Position numbers and translations under genes: made by a program | Assembly (NCBI RefSeq): GCF_009690905.1 | Contig: NZ_VOSW01000005.1 | Location: forward strand, 1-64,000 | Source: Paraburkholderia madseniana | GTDB taxonomy: Bacteria > Pseudomonadota > Gammaproteobacteria > Burkholderiales > Burkholderiaceae | Reading direction: 5' to 3' | Length of the DNA: 64,000 nucleotides | Shown here: positions 35,634 to 44,644 of the stretch, piece by piece | How positions within the stretch are numbered: the stretch's first letter is position 1 | How the letters are laid out: each line of letters opens with the position of its first letter | The notes under the pieces: generated by a model | Told to the model about the DNA's origin: nothing | What the model saw: only the letters and a program-made list of their open reading frames with translations | Database searches by the model: none

Positions 35634-36449
35634 AACACGCCCGGCTTGCGAGCGCAGCGGCCAGCTCAGCGCACCCAGCAGCGAACGCGGTTGCACGCCG
35701 TCGTGCAGACCGGTGGCCGGCCATTCGTGCTTCGAGGGCACCCAGAGCGTGCCGAACAGGTGGTCCCACAGCGGCAGCAGTTGCGTGAAGTTGTGGTCGA
35801 AATGCTCGGTGCGGTTCGAGTGATGCAGGCGGTGGTATTGCGGATTGTTGACCCACGTCGTGAAGCGGCCCAGGTCGACGCGCAGGTTCATGTGCGCGAA
35901 GTAATTGCCGAACATGAAAATGACCGTCGTGACGCCAACGATCCACGGCTCGACCTTGAACAGCACGCCGACCACCGGATAGAGCAGGCAGCCCTTGAGG
36001 AGCACCTCGAACCAGTGATGCCGGAACGTCACCGTGATATTGAACTCGGCAGCACTGTGGTGCAGCGAGTGCAGCTTCCACAGCACGGGCCATGCATGCT
36101 GCAAGCGGTGAAACGCATATTCCAGCAGATCGAACGTCGACAGCACGACCACGATGGAAGCCAACGCGCCCCACCCCCGCGAAGCCAGCACGACCCAGCC
36201 GCCACCGAGCGCATTGACGAGCGCGACGCTGACCATCGCCATGAGCGGCCGCATGGCTTCCGCGAATGCCATATACAGCGCCGCGTAGACGACGTTAAAG
36301 CGCATCCCGGCGCGCGACTGCAGCAACTCGGCCGGCCAGCGCCGCTCCAGCGCCGCGCCCACGCCCATCATCACCAGGGCGAGCGCGAAGCCGCCCAGCC
36401 AGTGCCGCCCGTGGTTCAGCAGTTCAGGAAACGGGCCCGACGCAAACAT
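35556..36449 (-). CDS. Sterol desaturase / fatty acid hydroxylase family protein
   Basis: 297-aa integral membrane di-iron enzyme. The three histidine boxes are HRLQH, HSLHH and HRLHH, with further histidines at HHSN and FDHNF, as in the ERG3/ C-4 methyl oxidase group. Several membrane segments precede and separate the boxes. Likely acts on lipid acyl chains or ornithine lipids. The ATG at 36449 has GGGGAA seven bases upstream; a 14-codon extension is less likely. Its C-terminal tail (about 26 codons) overlaps the convergent transporter gene. Confidence 0.87.
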   Translation of the reverse strand: MFASGPFPELLNHGRHWLGGFALALVMMGVGAALERRWPAELLQSRAGMRFNVVYAALYMAFAEAMRPLMAMVSVALVNALGGGWVVLASRGWGALASIVVVLSTFDLLEYAFHRLQHAWPVLWKLHSLHHSAAEFNITVTFRHHWFEVLLKGCLLYPVVGVLFKVEPWIVGVTTVIFMFGNYFAHMNLRVDLGRFTTWVNNPQYHRLHHSNRTEHFDHNFTQLLPLWDHLFGTLWVPSKHEWPATGLHDGVQPRSLLGALSWPLRSQAGRVLTNARATHRFATRQTDDHGGHDEHA

Positions 36450-36656
36450 GGAATTCCCCGGTAAATGCCGTTCGCCCGATCGCTTAACCACCCGACATGG
36501 CGGTCATGGTCGGGAGCAATGGCCGCGCGACCTGGATCGCTGACGGGCCGACCGGCACGGCCAGAAGCGTCGGGAAAATGAAAAGCATCAGCGAAAAGAG
36601 CCGCTTTAATGCGATCTTCGCAGCCTGCTCTTCGGCGTGCAAGCGCCGTTTGCCAC

Positions 36657-37367
36657 TCAATATTCCACGAGGATGGTGACGCGCCGATTCGCTGCGCGCG
36701 CTGCGGCATCGTCGCCGATGATCAGGGGGAAGTTGTCCGCCCTGCCGATGGCGGCCATTCTGTGAGGTTCGATGCCCTTGTCGGCGAAGAATCGAACCAC
36801 GGCGCCGGCCCGTGCCGACGACAGCTCCCAGTTGGATTCATATTTCGCTGTCGATATCGGCACATTGTCCGTGTGCCCCTCGACGAGGATGTTGTTCTTC
36901 GAGCGATCGCGCAGCACCCCCGCGATCTGATCCAGAACATCGAACGACTCCGGCAACAAGCGCGCGTCGCCCGAGTTGAAGAGAATTTTCGCGTTGATGG
37001 CGATTTCCACGCCTTGGGAGGCATTCGAAATCGTGATCTGCCGATTGTCCTGAAGCGGCGCCAGCAACGAAAGAAGCTGCCGTCTCGCGGCTTCCGGCGC
37101 GCCGGGCACGTCGACCTGCCCGTGGGTACTGCCGGTGGCCGCCTCCGTTTTCACCTCGCGGTGCTCGAGCATCCTGACTTCGAGCTCCCGGTTTTTCGCC
37201 AACTGCAGCGCGTAAAGCGCGAGGAACAGCACCATCAGCGTGGTGATGAGGTCCGCGTAGGAAATCAACCAGCGCCCGGACTGCGCCTCGCCATCGCCGT
37301 CGTCATCGTCGCGGTGGTAGCCCGTCTTGTCCGCCGCAAGGCGCTTGTTACCCGAGGAGATCGTCAT
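36657..37367 (-). CDS. MotB-like stator protein (OmpA-family peptidoglycan binding)
   Basis: 236 aa. A single N-terminal membrane segment carries the essential aspartate in SYADLITTLMVLFLALYAL (about residues 36-54), as in MotB. A C-terminal OmpA/MotB domain (about 115-235) has GHTDNVPI and the NRRVTILVEY end. It should anchor a MotA-type proton channel to the cell wall. It lies 117 bp downstream of the MotA-like gene, last in a three-gene set with a cyclic-nucleotide/FliG-like protein. No other flagellar gene is in the window, so this is a second stator or a non-flagellar motor. Confidence 0.9.
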   Translation of the reverse strand: MTISSGNKRLAADKTGYHRDDDDGDGEAQSGRWLISYADLITTLMVLFLALYALQLAKNRELEVRMLEHREVKTEAATGSTHGQVDVPGAPEAARRQLLSLLAPLQDNRQITISNASQGVEIAINAKILFNSGDARLLPESFDVLDQIAGVLRDRSKNNILVEGHTDNVPISTAKYESNWELSSARAGAVVRFFADKGIEPHRMAAIGRADNFPLIIGDDAAARAANRRVTILVEY

Positions 37368-37437
37368 GCTCGAAACGTCTGCTTCCGAATTGCGTTTGAA
37401 TGAGCGCCTCGCGCGCTATCGCCAACCGGTCGAGGCC

Positions 37438-37491
37438 GGCTATCCCGAGCGAGTTATCCCGAGTTATCCCAGGGCAACCCCAGGTTATCCC
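37438..37491. repeat. Short iterated GAGTTATCCC repeats at the motA/motB junction
   Basis: Four related 9-10-bp units ending TATCCC: GGCTATCCC (37438-37446), GAGTTATCCC twice in tandem (37451-37470) and AGGTTATCCC (37482-37491). The last one includes the MotA-like stop codon. They fill much of the 117-bp gap between the two stator genes. Confidence 0.55.
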
Positions 37492-38249
37492 AGCAACTCA
37501 GCCGATCGTTCGCGGACGTCGCCCGCGAGCCGGGTTTCGATCGTATGGGGCGACTCCTTGCGCGAAATCGCGAGCAAGCCATCGAGGTACAAACGTCTGA
37601 ACCGCAATTCGCTATCCACCTGTGCCCTGATCTTTCCGTACAGGGGCAGAAAAACCAGATTCGCCAACGCGAGACCGTACAGCGTCGCAACAAATGCGAC
37701 CGCAATACCTTGCCCGAGTTGTGCCGGCTCGAGCATATGGCCCGTGACCTGAATCAAACCGAGCACCGCCCCCAGAATGCCGAACGTCGGCGCATAACCG
37801 CCAGCCTGCTGCCATATCCGGGCGGCCGCCATGTGGTTGCGCTCATAGGCATCCAGTTCCCGTTGCAAGGCGTCTTCGAGCACCGCCGTCGACACCCCGT
37901 TGGCCAGAAGCTCCAGGCCTCGTTTGGCAAACGGGTTAATCCCGGCCGCCTCGATCGACTCGAACACGAGCATGCCGTTCAGCTTCGCCTGATCGCCCCA
38001 CTCGAGCAGGACCGACAAGCTTTGCCGGTCGACCTGCCGCGCTTTCACGAACGCGAGCCGCAGTTGCTTCATGCCGTCATAAAACCTCGCCCACGTGTTC
38101 TGGATCATCACCGCGCCGAAGGTGCCGCCCAATACGATGACGAACGCCTCCAACTGAAACAGCGAGGTGAAGTGACCACCCTCGAGCGAAAATCCGGCCA
38201 CGATAGCCGTCACGCCGAACAGGGCGCCAAATAGCGTCAAAAGATCCAT
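37485..38249 (-). CDS. MotA-like stator protein (MotA/TolQ/ExbB family)
   Basis: 254 aa with four membrane segments. The N-terminus (DLLTLFGALFGVTAIVAGF, then LEGGHFTSLFQ) is that of the MotA/MotC/PomA group rather than ExbB. The cytoplasmic loop between segments 2 and 3 (about 60-145) carries charged residues of the type that touch FliG, and PTFGILGAVLGLIQVTGHM forms segment 3. The start follows GAGAGGA closely. It is between the FliG-like fusion gene (70 bp upstream) and the MotB-like gene. Confidence 0.9.
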   Translation of the reverse strand: MDLLTLFGALFGVTAIVAGFSLEGGHFTSLFQLEAFVIVLGGTFGAVMIQNTWARFYDGMKQLRLAFVKARQVDRQSLSVLLEWGDQAKLNGMLVFESIEAAGINPFAKRGLELLANGVSTAVLEDALQRELDAYERNHMAAARIWQQAGGYAPTFGILGAVLGLIQVTGHMLEPAQLGQGIAVAFVATLYGLALANLVFLPLYGKIRAQVDSELRFRRLYLDGLLAISRKESPHTIETRLAGDVRERSAELLG

Positions 38250-38319
38250 ACATCCTCTCGAACGGCTGCTCCAATGATCGGACCGGACCTGAAAGCGTCC
38301 GTGGTCCGACCATCAGGCG

Positions 38320-39558
38320 TCAGGCATCCACGTTGGAAAGCGGCGCGGCAGCCGGCGATTTGATCGCGCGCACGGTCTCGATGAAGCGTTCCTCGATTTC
38401 CGCGATCTCGAGCGGATCGATCTTGATCTCACGACGCATGACCCACGACACCTCCTTCTTGCGCGCCTCGGTCATCACCGAGAACAGGCGATCGGAAATC
38501 GGCTCGCCGGTCACGGCGGAAAGCAGTTTCGCGAGGTCATAGGTGTCGAAAGCGCTGATGGCTTCGAACAAGGTTCGCTGGTCGACAAACTCCAGATCGG
38601 CCAGCGACTTCAACTCGCTTGCACCACGGGGAGCACGCTTGGAAAAATACGTGATGCCCTTTTCCTCGACGTAATTCAACACCTTGGTCTTGCGGAACGC
38701 GAAGATGTCTTCGGCGATTTCCGCATGCGAGAGCTTGTTGAGAATCAGATTCTTGTCGACGCCGATCAGGGCTTCAAGGTCGGCCAGTTCGATCAGTTCC
38801 AATTCGCTGTTGATCGACACGTCGAGATCGTGGTCCGCCACCTGCTGGGCCCGTTCCGTGATCCGTACAGGATCGAAGGTCACGAGCTGCCGGCCGGCTG
38901 CGCCGTCCTGCGCCGAATAGCGCGCCGACAGGGTGCTCACGCGATCGGAGCGGCCTGGTTCGAGCGTGACGAGGTTGAGTTTTTCCATGCGCCTGAGCAT
39001 GGCCATCACATGCGGACGGGAATGACCGGCAATCGCATGACACTTCTTGATGACTTCGGGCAGCGGCACCGAACACTCCTCCCCCTGACCGCGACGCGCG
39101 CGTCCATCCACCCGGTCTGCGCTCTCAATACCCGCCATCAGCGACAGAACATGCGCGTACGAAAGAACCCCTGGCAGAAAATCGGCATGCGTGTTGGTGG
39201 CGAGGACATCGTCCTTCTTCTTCACGCGTCGAATCATGGTGCGCACGATATGGCGCAGCAGCGGCGATACGCGCTCGAGTTCCTCTTCCACTACGTTTGC
39301 CGCGATGACCGTCAATTGACAGAAGCTGATGGCTTTCGCAGTGTGCGCGCGTGGTTCGGCCGGCAACAACGAGGCCTCGCCAAAAAACTCGCCCTTGCCG
39401 AGCGTGGCGAGAATGACCTTCTTTTCGTCGCACTGAGTGGAGATTTCGACTTTGCCGTCTGCGATCACGTAGATGACGGCGTCGCCTGCGAAGCCTTCGG
39501 AATAGATGACTTCGCCCGGAGCCGCTGCGCGCGACCATGGCGATCGTTGCTGATTCAA
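38320..39558 (-). CDS. Cyclic-nucleotide-binding domain fused to FliG-like C-terminal domain
   Basis: 412 aa. The N-terminal 100 residues form a cNMP-binding beta-roll (GEVIYSEGFAGDAVIYVIAD; GEFFGEASLLPAEPRAHTA as phosphate-binding cassette). A middle region (about 165-210) has a helix-turn-helix-like stretch. The C-terminal part (about 310-395) fits the FliG C-domain pattern: a DLEFVDQRTLFEAI start, DTYDLAKLLSAV, a charged helix with SDRLFSVMTEARKKEVSWVM and a long final helix. The start is a TTG at 39558 with GGGGGA upstream; an in-frame stop lies just before it. First gene of an apparent operon with MotA- and MotB-like genes, so it may be a nucleotide-controlled rotor or clutch partner. 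Confidence 0.75.
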   Translation of the reverse strand: MNQQRSPWSRAAAPGEVIYSEGFAGDAVIYVIADGKVEISTQCDEKKVILATLGKGEFFGEASLLPAEPRAHTAKAISFCQLTVIAANVVEEELERVSPLLRHIVRTMIRRVKKKDDVLATNTHADFLPGVLSYAHVLSLMAGIESADRVDGRARRGQGEECSVPLPEVIKKCHAIAGHSRPHVMAMLRRMEKLNLVTLEPGRSDRVSTLSARYSAQDGAAGRQLVTFDPVRITERAQQVADHDLDVSINSELELIELADLEALIGVDKNLILNKLSHAEIAEDIFAFRKTKVLNYVEEKGITYFSKRAPRGASELKSLADLEFVDQRTLFEAISAFDTYDLAKLLSAVTGEPISDRLFSVMTEARKKEVSWVMRREIKIDPLEIAEIEERFIETVRAIKSPAAAPLSNVDA

Positions 39559-39804
39559 AATTCAATCCCCCGTAGAGCTATTGCCTCGCACATCCCGCGT
39601 CTTCATGAGGCACGGGTAGGTGCGATGGTCCTGACTTATTTGACTGGATAACGACATGCAAAACGCAAATCTTTAACCCTCTCAATCGTCAGACATAATC
39701 GTGCAAATAGCGCAAACGTTTGGCAGGTCGTGAGACTACGTAAGGGATAGGTCTTCGTGGCGGGGTTCGTCCCCGGTGCGATGCACGCGGCCCGGCCCCG
39801 CGCC

Positions 39805-41079
39805 TTACAGTGTCGTCAGCGCTTCTGTAATAGAAAGAAAGCGTTCGACGTCGCTGGGTGCATGACAGTGCAGCGGCGAAATTCGCACCGCGCCCGCCAG
39901 ATTGAACGACTTCAGCATACGGCCAGAGTACAGACTCGAGGCGATCCGCTCGTAGACGATCACGCCGCGCTTCTCGTACTCGCGCACTGCATCGGTCGGG
40001 TTCAGATTCGCGAAGCCGATACCCAGGATCAGGTCGCGCTTCGTGAGATCGGCATGATCCCAGAACACCTCCACGCCATCGAGTCGTCGCAAACCGCGCC
40101 GCCTACCCTGGCCGTCGAGCAGCGCCGCCAGTAGCGCGCGCTCATGCAACTCGATGCGCTTCATCCCCTCCACGAAAAGCTCGCGGCGCGTATCGGCATC
40201 GCTGAACTGGCCACCGATCCACGTCACGTACTCGACGATCTCGGTCACGACCGCGAACTGCGCGGGCGCCGGACTGCCGAGTTCCCAAACGCCTTCCTGC
40301 TTTGCATCGAGGCGATGATGCGGCAGAGCGGCCGCACGCGGCGACAGCCACGAAATGCCGGAGCCGCGGCAACCAAAAAACTTGTAGGGCGCGAAATTGA
40401 TGCCGTCGACCGGCGTCTTCTGCAGGTCGATGACACCGTGCGGCGCGTGCTGGACCGCATCCACGACGATGAAGAGTCCGGGCTTCTTTTCGCGCGCCCG
40501 CTCGACGAGTGCCGCAATGTCGAACTTGGCGCCGGAAATATTCGACGCGTACATCACGCTGAGCAGCGCCGTGTCCGCGTCGATCAACGACAGAATCGCA
40601 TCCACGTCTACCCCGCCCGTCTCCGGATTGCTGGGCGCGACACGCAACGACTTGCCCGTGCGTTGCGCGTAGTACGTCATCGCATCGAAAGAAGAAGGAT
40701 GTTCGAGGATCGTCGTGACGGCGTTGGTGCCCGGCACGTTCTCCATGATCGCGCGCACCATGTCGAACATCGCACCCGACGCGGTCAACGATGGGTAGAT
40801 GCTGCCGTCCTTCGCGTTGAGGATCGTGCGGATGTCCGCCTCGCCGCGCGCCTGAACGTCCTGAAGATGGCGGGCGCGCGCGTGAATGCGCTCCGGGCAA
40901 TCGGGCAGCGCATCGATTCGCGCGAACGCGTCGACGGCCGACTTGAGGCGGAACGAGCCACCCGCGTTGTCGAAGAAGAGTCGCTCGCTCCCGTCGATGT
41001 CGTGGTCGACATGGTGGAAACGCGCCTTGATCTCCTGCATCAACGACTCGGAAAAGAACTCGCCTTGATTACTGCTCAT
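39805..41079 (-). CDS. Class V aminotransferase-fold PLP enzyme
   Basis: 424 aa, cysteine desulphurase-like fold. The PLP lysine is in FAPYKFFGCRG near residue 236; the preceding FIVVDAVQHAPHG gives the pyridine-nitrogen aspartate. The ATG at 41079 has AGGAGC upstream; the longer frame is unsupported. It lies 55 bp downstream of a dicarboxylate/amino acid symporter on the same strand, with a divergent LysR, so it probably degrades or converts the imported compound. It lacks the SufS/IscS active-site cysteine context, so lyase, transaminase or epimerase activity on an amino acid is more likely. Substrate unknown. Confidence 0.8.
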   Translation of the reverse strand: MSSNQGEFFSESLMQEIKARFHHVDHDIDGSERLFFDNAGGSFRLKSAVDAFARIDALPDCPERIHARARHLQDVQARGEADIRTILNAKDGSIYPSLTASGAMFDMVRAIMENVPGTNAVTTILEHPSSFDAMTYYAQRTGKSLRVAPSNPETGGVDVDAILSLIDADTALLSVMYASNISGAKFDIAALVERAREKKPGLFIVVDAVQHAPHGVIDLQKTPVDGINFAPYKFFGCRGSGISWLSPRAAALPHHRLDAKQEGVWELGSPAPAQFAVVTEIVEYVTWIGGQFSDADTRRELFVEGMKRIELHERALLAALLDGQGRRRGLRRLDGVEVFWDHADLTKRDLILGIGFANLNPTDAVREYEKRGVIVYERIASSLYSGRMLKSFNLAGAVRISPLHCHAPSDVERFLSITEALTTL

Positions 41080-41134
41080 CTGGATGCTCCTGATCTTTCT
41101 GCTCAATGATTTTCGTGCTACGAACCGTGCGCGC

Positions 41135-42460
41135 TCATGCGTCAAGCGACGCGAGATACGCTTTGCCCTTCTCCGCGTCGTACTGGCGCTCCCATTTGGC
41201 GATGACGAGCGGCGCAAGCGCGTTGCCCACCACGTTCAGCGCGGTACGTCCCATATCCATCACGCGGTCCACGCCGGCGATGAACGCGAGTCCTTCGAGC
41301 GGCAGCCCCGCGCTCGCAAGCGTCGCGAGAAGAATCACGAACATGAAGCCCGGCACGCCGGCTGCGCCCTTGGACGTCACGACCATCGTCAACACTAGAA
41401 CCATCTGTTCCTGCCAGCCCAGATGAATGCCATACAACTGCGCGACGAACAGCGTGCCGATGCCGAGATAGATCGATGCACCGTCCAGATTGAACGTGTA
41501 GCCGGTCGGCACGACGAAGGTCGTGATGCTCTTCGGCACACCGTAGTCCTCCATCTTCTTCATCAACTGCGGCAGCACGGTTGCCGAGCTGCAGGTCGAG
41601 AACGCGATGATCAGTTCGTCCTTGATAACCCGCAGCAACGTGAAGATACGAAAGCCGAACAGCCGGGCGGTGATGCCGAGCACGACAAGCACAAACAGCA
41701 CGATCGCGAGATACGTGACGGCCACCAGCTTGAGCAACGGCAACAATGAACCGAAGCCGAAACTCGCCACGGTCACCGCGATCAGCGCGCACACGCCGAT
41801 CGGCGCGTAATGCATCACCATGTTCGTCACCTTGAACATGGCTTCCGCGACGCCCTTGAGCATGGCGATTACCGGCTTACGGAATTCTTCCGGGACCGAT
41901 TGCAGACCGAGGCCGAATAATACCGAGAAGAAGATCACCGGCAGCAGGTCGCCTTTGGCCATCGAAGCGAGGATATTGTCCGGAATTACGCCAAGCACGA
42001 GCGTCATCAGGCCATGATGACCCTGCACCTGCTGCGTTGCCTGCTGATAACGGGAAATGTCGGCATGGCCGAGCTGCGACATGTCGGTGCCGACGCCCGG
42101 CTGCAGCACGTTGCCGAGAATGAGCCCGAGCAGGATCGCGATCGTCGTGATCACCTCGAAATACACAAGTGTCTTCAGGCCGATGCGCCCGAACGATTTG
42201 CCATCGCCGACACCGGCGATCCCGACCACCATGCTCGTGAAGACGATCGGCACCACGATCATCTTGATCAGCTTGATGAAGATGTCGCCGGCGGGCTGCA
42301 ACAGCCCCGAAATGGTCGCGTCCCGCATTTCCGGAAAGTGGTTCAACACGAGTCCCGTGGCGACACCGATGACGAGACCGATCAGGATCTGCCATGCGAG
42401 TCCGACACGCGGTTTGCGCTCGATATGATTGACAGGCGGGCTTTCGACGACGGTATCCAT
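41135..42460 (-). CDS. Dicarboxylate/amino acid:cation symporter (DAACS family)
   Basis: 441 aa, GltP/DctA fold with eight membrane helices and two re-entrant hairpins. Family motifs are visible: STCSSATVLPQLMK (serine-rich hairpin 1) and PTGYTFNLDGASIYLGIGT (helix 7 cation site). The start at 42460 has GGAGAG upstream. It is the first gene of a pair with the class V PLP enzyme and is divergent from a LysR gene. Likely substrates are C4-dicarboxylates, aspartate or a hydroxylated derivative. Confidence 0.9.
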   Translation of the reverse strand: MDTVVESPPVNHIERKPRVGLAWQILIGLVIGVATGLVLNHFPEMRDATISGLLQPAGDIFIKLIKMIVVPIVFTSMVVGIAGVGDGKSFGRIGLKTLVYFEVITTIAILLGLILGNVLQPGVGTDMSQLGHADISRYQQATQQVQGHHGLMTLVLGVIPDNILASMAKGDLLPVIFFSVLFGLGLQSVPEEFRKPVIAMLKGVAEAMFKVTNMVMHYAPIGVCALIAVTVASFGFGSLLPLLKLVAVTYLAIVLFVLVVLGITARLFGFRIFTLLRVIKDELIIAFSTCSSATVLPQLMKKMEDYGVPKSITTFVVPTGYTFNLDGASIYLGIGTLFVAQLYGIHLGWQEQMVLVLTMVVTSKGAAGVPGFMFVILLATLASAGLPLEGLAFIAGVDRVMDMGRTALNVVGNALAPLVIAKWERQYDAEKGKAYLASLDA

Positions 42461-42507
42461 GCTCTCTCCAGATTGGGGACGGGGCGATGGAGGAACCTTA
42501 AGCAGCC

Positions 42508-42559
42508 GAAATAAGTAAAAAAAGCGATTTTTTTGTATGAGAAACTATCGCTTTATTTC
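42508..42559. promoter_or_regulatory. Nested dyads in the symporter/LysR divergent promoter
   Basis: AAAGCGAT (42521-42528) pairs with ATCGCTTT (42547-42554), 18 bases apart; just outside, GAAATAA (42508-42514) pairs with TTATTTC (42553-42559). The AT-rich nested symmetry lies between the divergent symporter and LysR genes and is a good candidate for the regulator's binding region. Confidence 0.55.
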
Positions 42560-42576
42560 ATGTAAAGGGCGGCGCG

Positions 42577-43488
42577 ATGCTGACGTTCAAGCAGATGGAA
42601 GCGCTCTACTGGATCGTGCAACTGGGTTCGTTCGAGGCCGCTTCGAGCCGCCTCAACACCACGCAGTCGGCCGTTTCGAAGCGGATTCAGGAACTCGAAC
42701 GCGCCTTCGAACTGACGGTATTCGACCGCGCGCACCGCAGCGCGCGGCTGACCGAGAAAGGCGCCGAGTTCTTCGCCTACGCGAAAGAACTGCTCGAACG
42801 GCGCGACCAGATCGTCGAGCGGATCAGCTCAAAGGAGGCGCTGGTTCGGCAGGTCCGCATCGGCGTGACGGAGTTGACCGCCCTGACGTGGCTGCCCCGG
42901 CTGATCGGCGCGATCCAGGCGACGTATCCGAAGGTCGTGGTTGAAGCCGAGGTGGATTTGAACGCGACGCTGCGCGACCGGCTCGCCGACGACACGATCG
43001 ATATCATCGTCGTGCCGCAAATCCACAGCACCGAATCCTTCGTGATGACGCAGGTTGGCGAAGTGGAGAACACGTGGATGTGTGCGCCGGCACTGGCGCC
43101 GAAGCAGGCCGCCATTCCGCTAACCGAGATTGCGCAGTACCCGCTGATCCTGCAGGGCGGTCTGTCGGGAACAGGCTTTATCTATAGCCGCTTCCTGCAG
43201 GAGCACGGAGTCAGCATGCAACGTATTCTCGCGAGCAACAGTCTGATCGCGCAGATCGGACTGACGCTCTCGGGCCTCGGCATCAGCTATCTGCCGAAGG
43301 CGTGCCTGAACCACATGGTCACACGCGGCGCGCTCGGCATGATCCAGACGCGACCGGCGCTGCCGCCTGTCTCGTACGTCGCGATGCATCGCGCGGAGCA
43401 ACCGCACTCGCTGAATGCCGAAATCGCACGGCTCGCCGCGCAGTGCTGCGATTTCAGCTCGAACCTGCTCGATCCGGGCCGGGTCTGA
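42577..43488 (+). CDS. LysR-family transcriptional regulator
   Basis: 303 aa with a standard N-terminal winged helix (SFEAASSRLNTTQSAVSKRI, about residues 18-37) and effector domain. Divergent from the symporter/PLP-enzyme operon and thus its likely activator. The ATG at 42577 is preceded by AAGGGC. Normal length for the family. Confidence 0.9.
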   Translation: MLTFKQMEALYWIVQLGSFEAASSRLNTTQSAVSKRIQELERAFELTVFDRAHRSARLTEKGAEFFAYAKELLERRDQIVERISSKEALVRQVRIGVTELTALTWLPRLIGAIQATYPKVVVEAEVDLNATLRDRLADDTIDIIVVPQIHSTESFVMTQVGEVENTWMCAPALAPKQAAIPLTEIAQYPLILQGGLSGTGFIYSRFLQEHGVSMQRILASNSLIAQIGLTLSGLGISYLPKACLNHMVTRGALGMIQTRPALPPVSYVAMHRAEQPHSLNAEIARLAAQCCDFSSNLLDPGRV

Positions 43489-43540
43489 GCGGGACCTTGG
43501 CCCTGCGTTGCGAATAATCCGCCGCGCATGGCCTTCCTCG

Positions 43541-44644
43541 TCAAGGCAAGGTAATCGGCACAGGACGCGTGAGCAAATCGACGTAGAGGCTGAAGAAACG
43601 ATTGTTGTCGAACTGCGTGACGTACGTGATCTTGTTCGGTGACGCGCCCGCTGCGGGTTGATCGGAGTAGACCGTCACATGTCCCTGATCCTCGCCGCTA
43701 GTCGTGTCGATATCGAGGTAGGCGCTCTTCGTCTGCGTGGCGTAGGTCGGGTCCGTGAAATAAGCGATCGTCAGCGTGTCGAACAGATGGGTGTTGTCGC
43801 CGAACGAACCGGCGTTGACGATCCCATACGCCTTGGTCACCGCGGTCTGCTTGTTCGGGTTGTTGACGATCTGATCGAAGATGCTCTGCGTGAGCGGCAC
43901 CGTATTCGTAACGTCGAGCGGAATGACGGCCTGAGGGATCGTCGTTTGAAGAACCGTACGCACGGCAAGCGGATCAAACCACCAGTTGAGTTCCCCCACC
44001 GCGTTCGCATTGCCCGGTACCGCCATCGCGCCGCCCATGTAGACGATCTGCTTGATCAGCGGCACGATCTCCGGCGCCTTCTTGATGGCCGTGGCGAGAT
44101 TGGTGGGCGGCCCGACCTCGAGAATGGTGACCTGATTCGGATAGCGCTTGATGGTCTGGATCATGAAGTCCGCAGCGCTTTGCGTCTGCAGTTTCGTCGA
44201 CGCCGCGAAGCCGTCCGGCGGCGCCACAAGCTGGGACTGCTGGGTCGGTTCCGGCCGCATCCATGCGCCGAAATAGCCTTTCGGATTGGCGGCCTGCTGC
44301 GCACGAATGCTCGCCACATCGTATTGCAATGGATAGTCGGCGCCGCCGTAGACACCCACCACATTCTGCACACCCATGCGCTCCACCGCCTTCAGCGCAT
44401 CCGCTTCTTCCTGGAGCAACCAGTCGTTGCCGGTCACAACGGTCAGCCCGAGCAGGTTGACCTTGCCTTGCCCCATCAACTGCGTGGTCATGGCGAACAG
44501 CTGGCCGTCGTCGCCCATCGTGTTGAAGTCCGAATCGATGATGACCTTCGGCGCGTTGGCGAGCGGGTCGGTGGTCGTCACGCTGCCTCCGCATGCGGCG
44601 AGCAGCAGCGTCATCATCAGGATGCCTACATATTGTGATTTCAT
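43541..44644 (-). CDS. Nucleoside hydrolase, lipoprotein form
   Basis: 367 aa. A lipoprotein signal peptide with lipobox LAAC (residues 16-19) precedes an IunH-type domain. The calcium-binding aspartate cluster appears as DSDFNTMGDDGQLFA near residue 38, a variant of the usual DTDPGxDDA, and the late catalytic histidine region as GDNTHLFDTL. It should split nucleosides into base and ribose in the periplasm or at the membrane. The ATG at 44644 gives the signal peptide. It is downstream of and on the same strand as the ribose operon, 133 bp after rbsK, so the freed ribose would be imported and phosphorylated by its neighbours. Confidence 0.85.
   Translation of the reverse strand: MKSQYVGILMMTLLLAACGGSVTTTDPLANAPKVIIDSDFNTMGDDGQLFAMTTQLMGQGKVNLLGLTVVTGNDWLLQEEADALKAVERMGVQNVVGVYGGADYPLQYDVASIRAQQAANPKGYFGAWMRPEPTQQSQLVAPPDGFAASTKLQTQSAADFMIQTIKRYPNQVTILEVGPPTNLATAIKKAPEIVPLIKQIVYMGGAMAVPGNANAVGELNWWFDPLAVRTVLQTTIPQAVIPLDVTNTVPLTQSIFDQIVNNPNKQTAVTKAYGIVNAGSFGDNTHLFDTLTIAYFTDPTYATQTKSAYLDIDTTSGEDQGHVTVYSDQPAAGASPNKITYVTQFDNNRFFSLYVDLLTRPVPITLP

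Noticed and set aside
37438..37491. TTATCC repeats as DnaA boxes or an origin
   Set aside because: The units are TTATCCC, not TTATCCACA; no dnaA, gyrB, parAB or AT-rich unwinding region is near.
36657..39558. MotA-MotB pair as a Zorya defence system
   Set aside because: Zorya ZorA has a long cytoplasmic coiled-coil tail and is followed by ZorC/ZorD; here MotA is of normal length and no nuclease or helicase gene is present.
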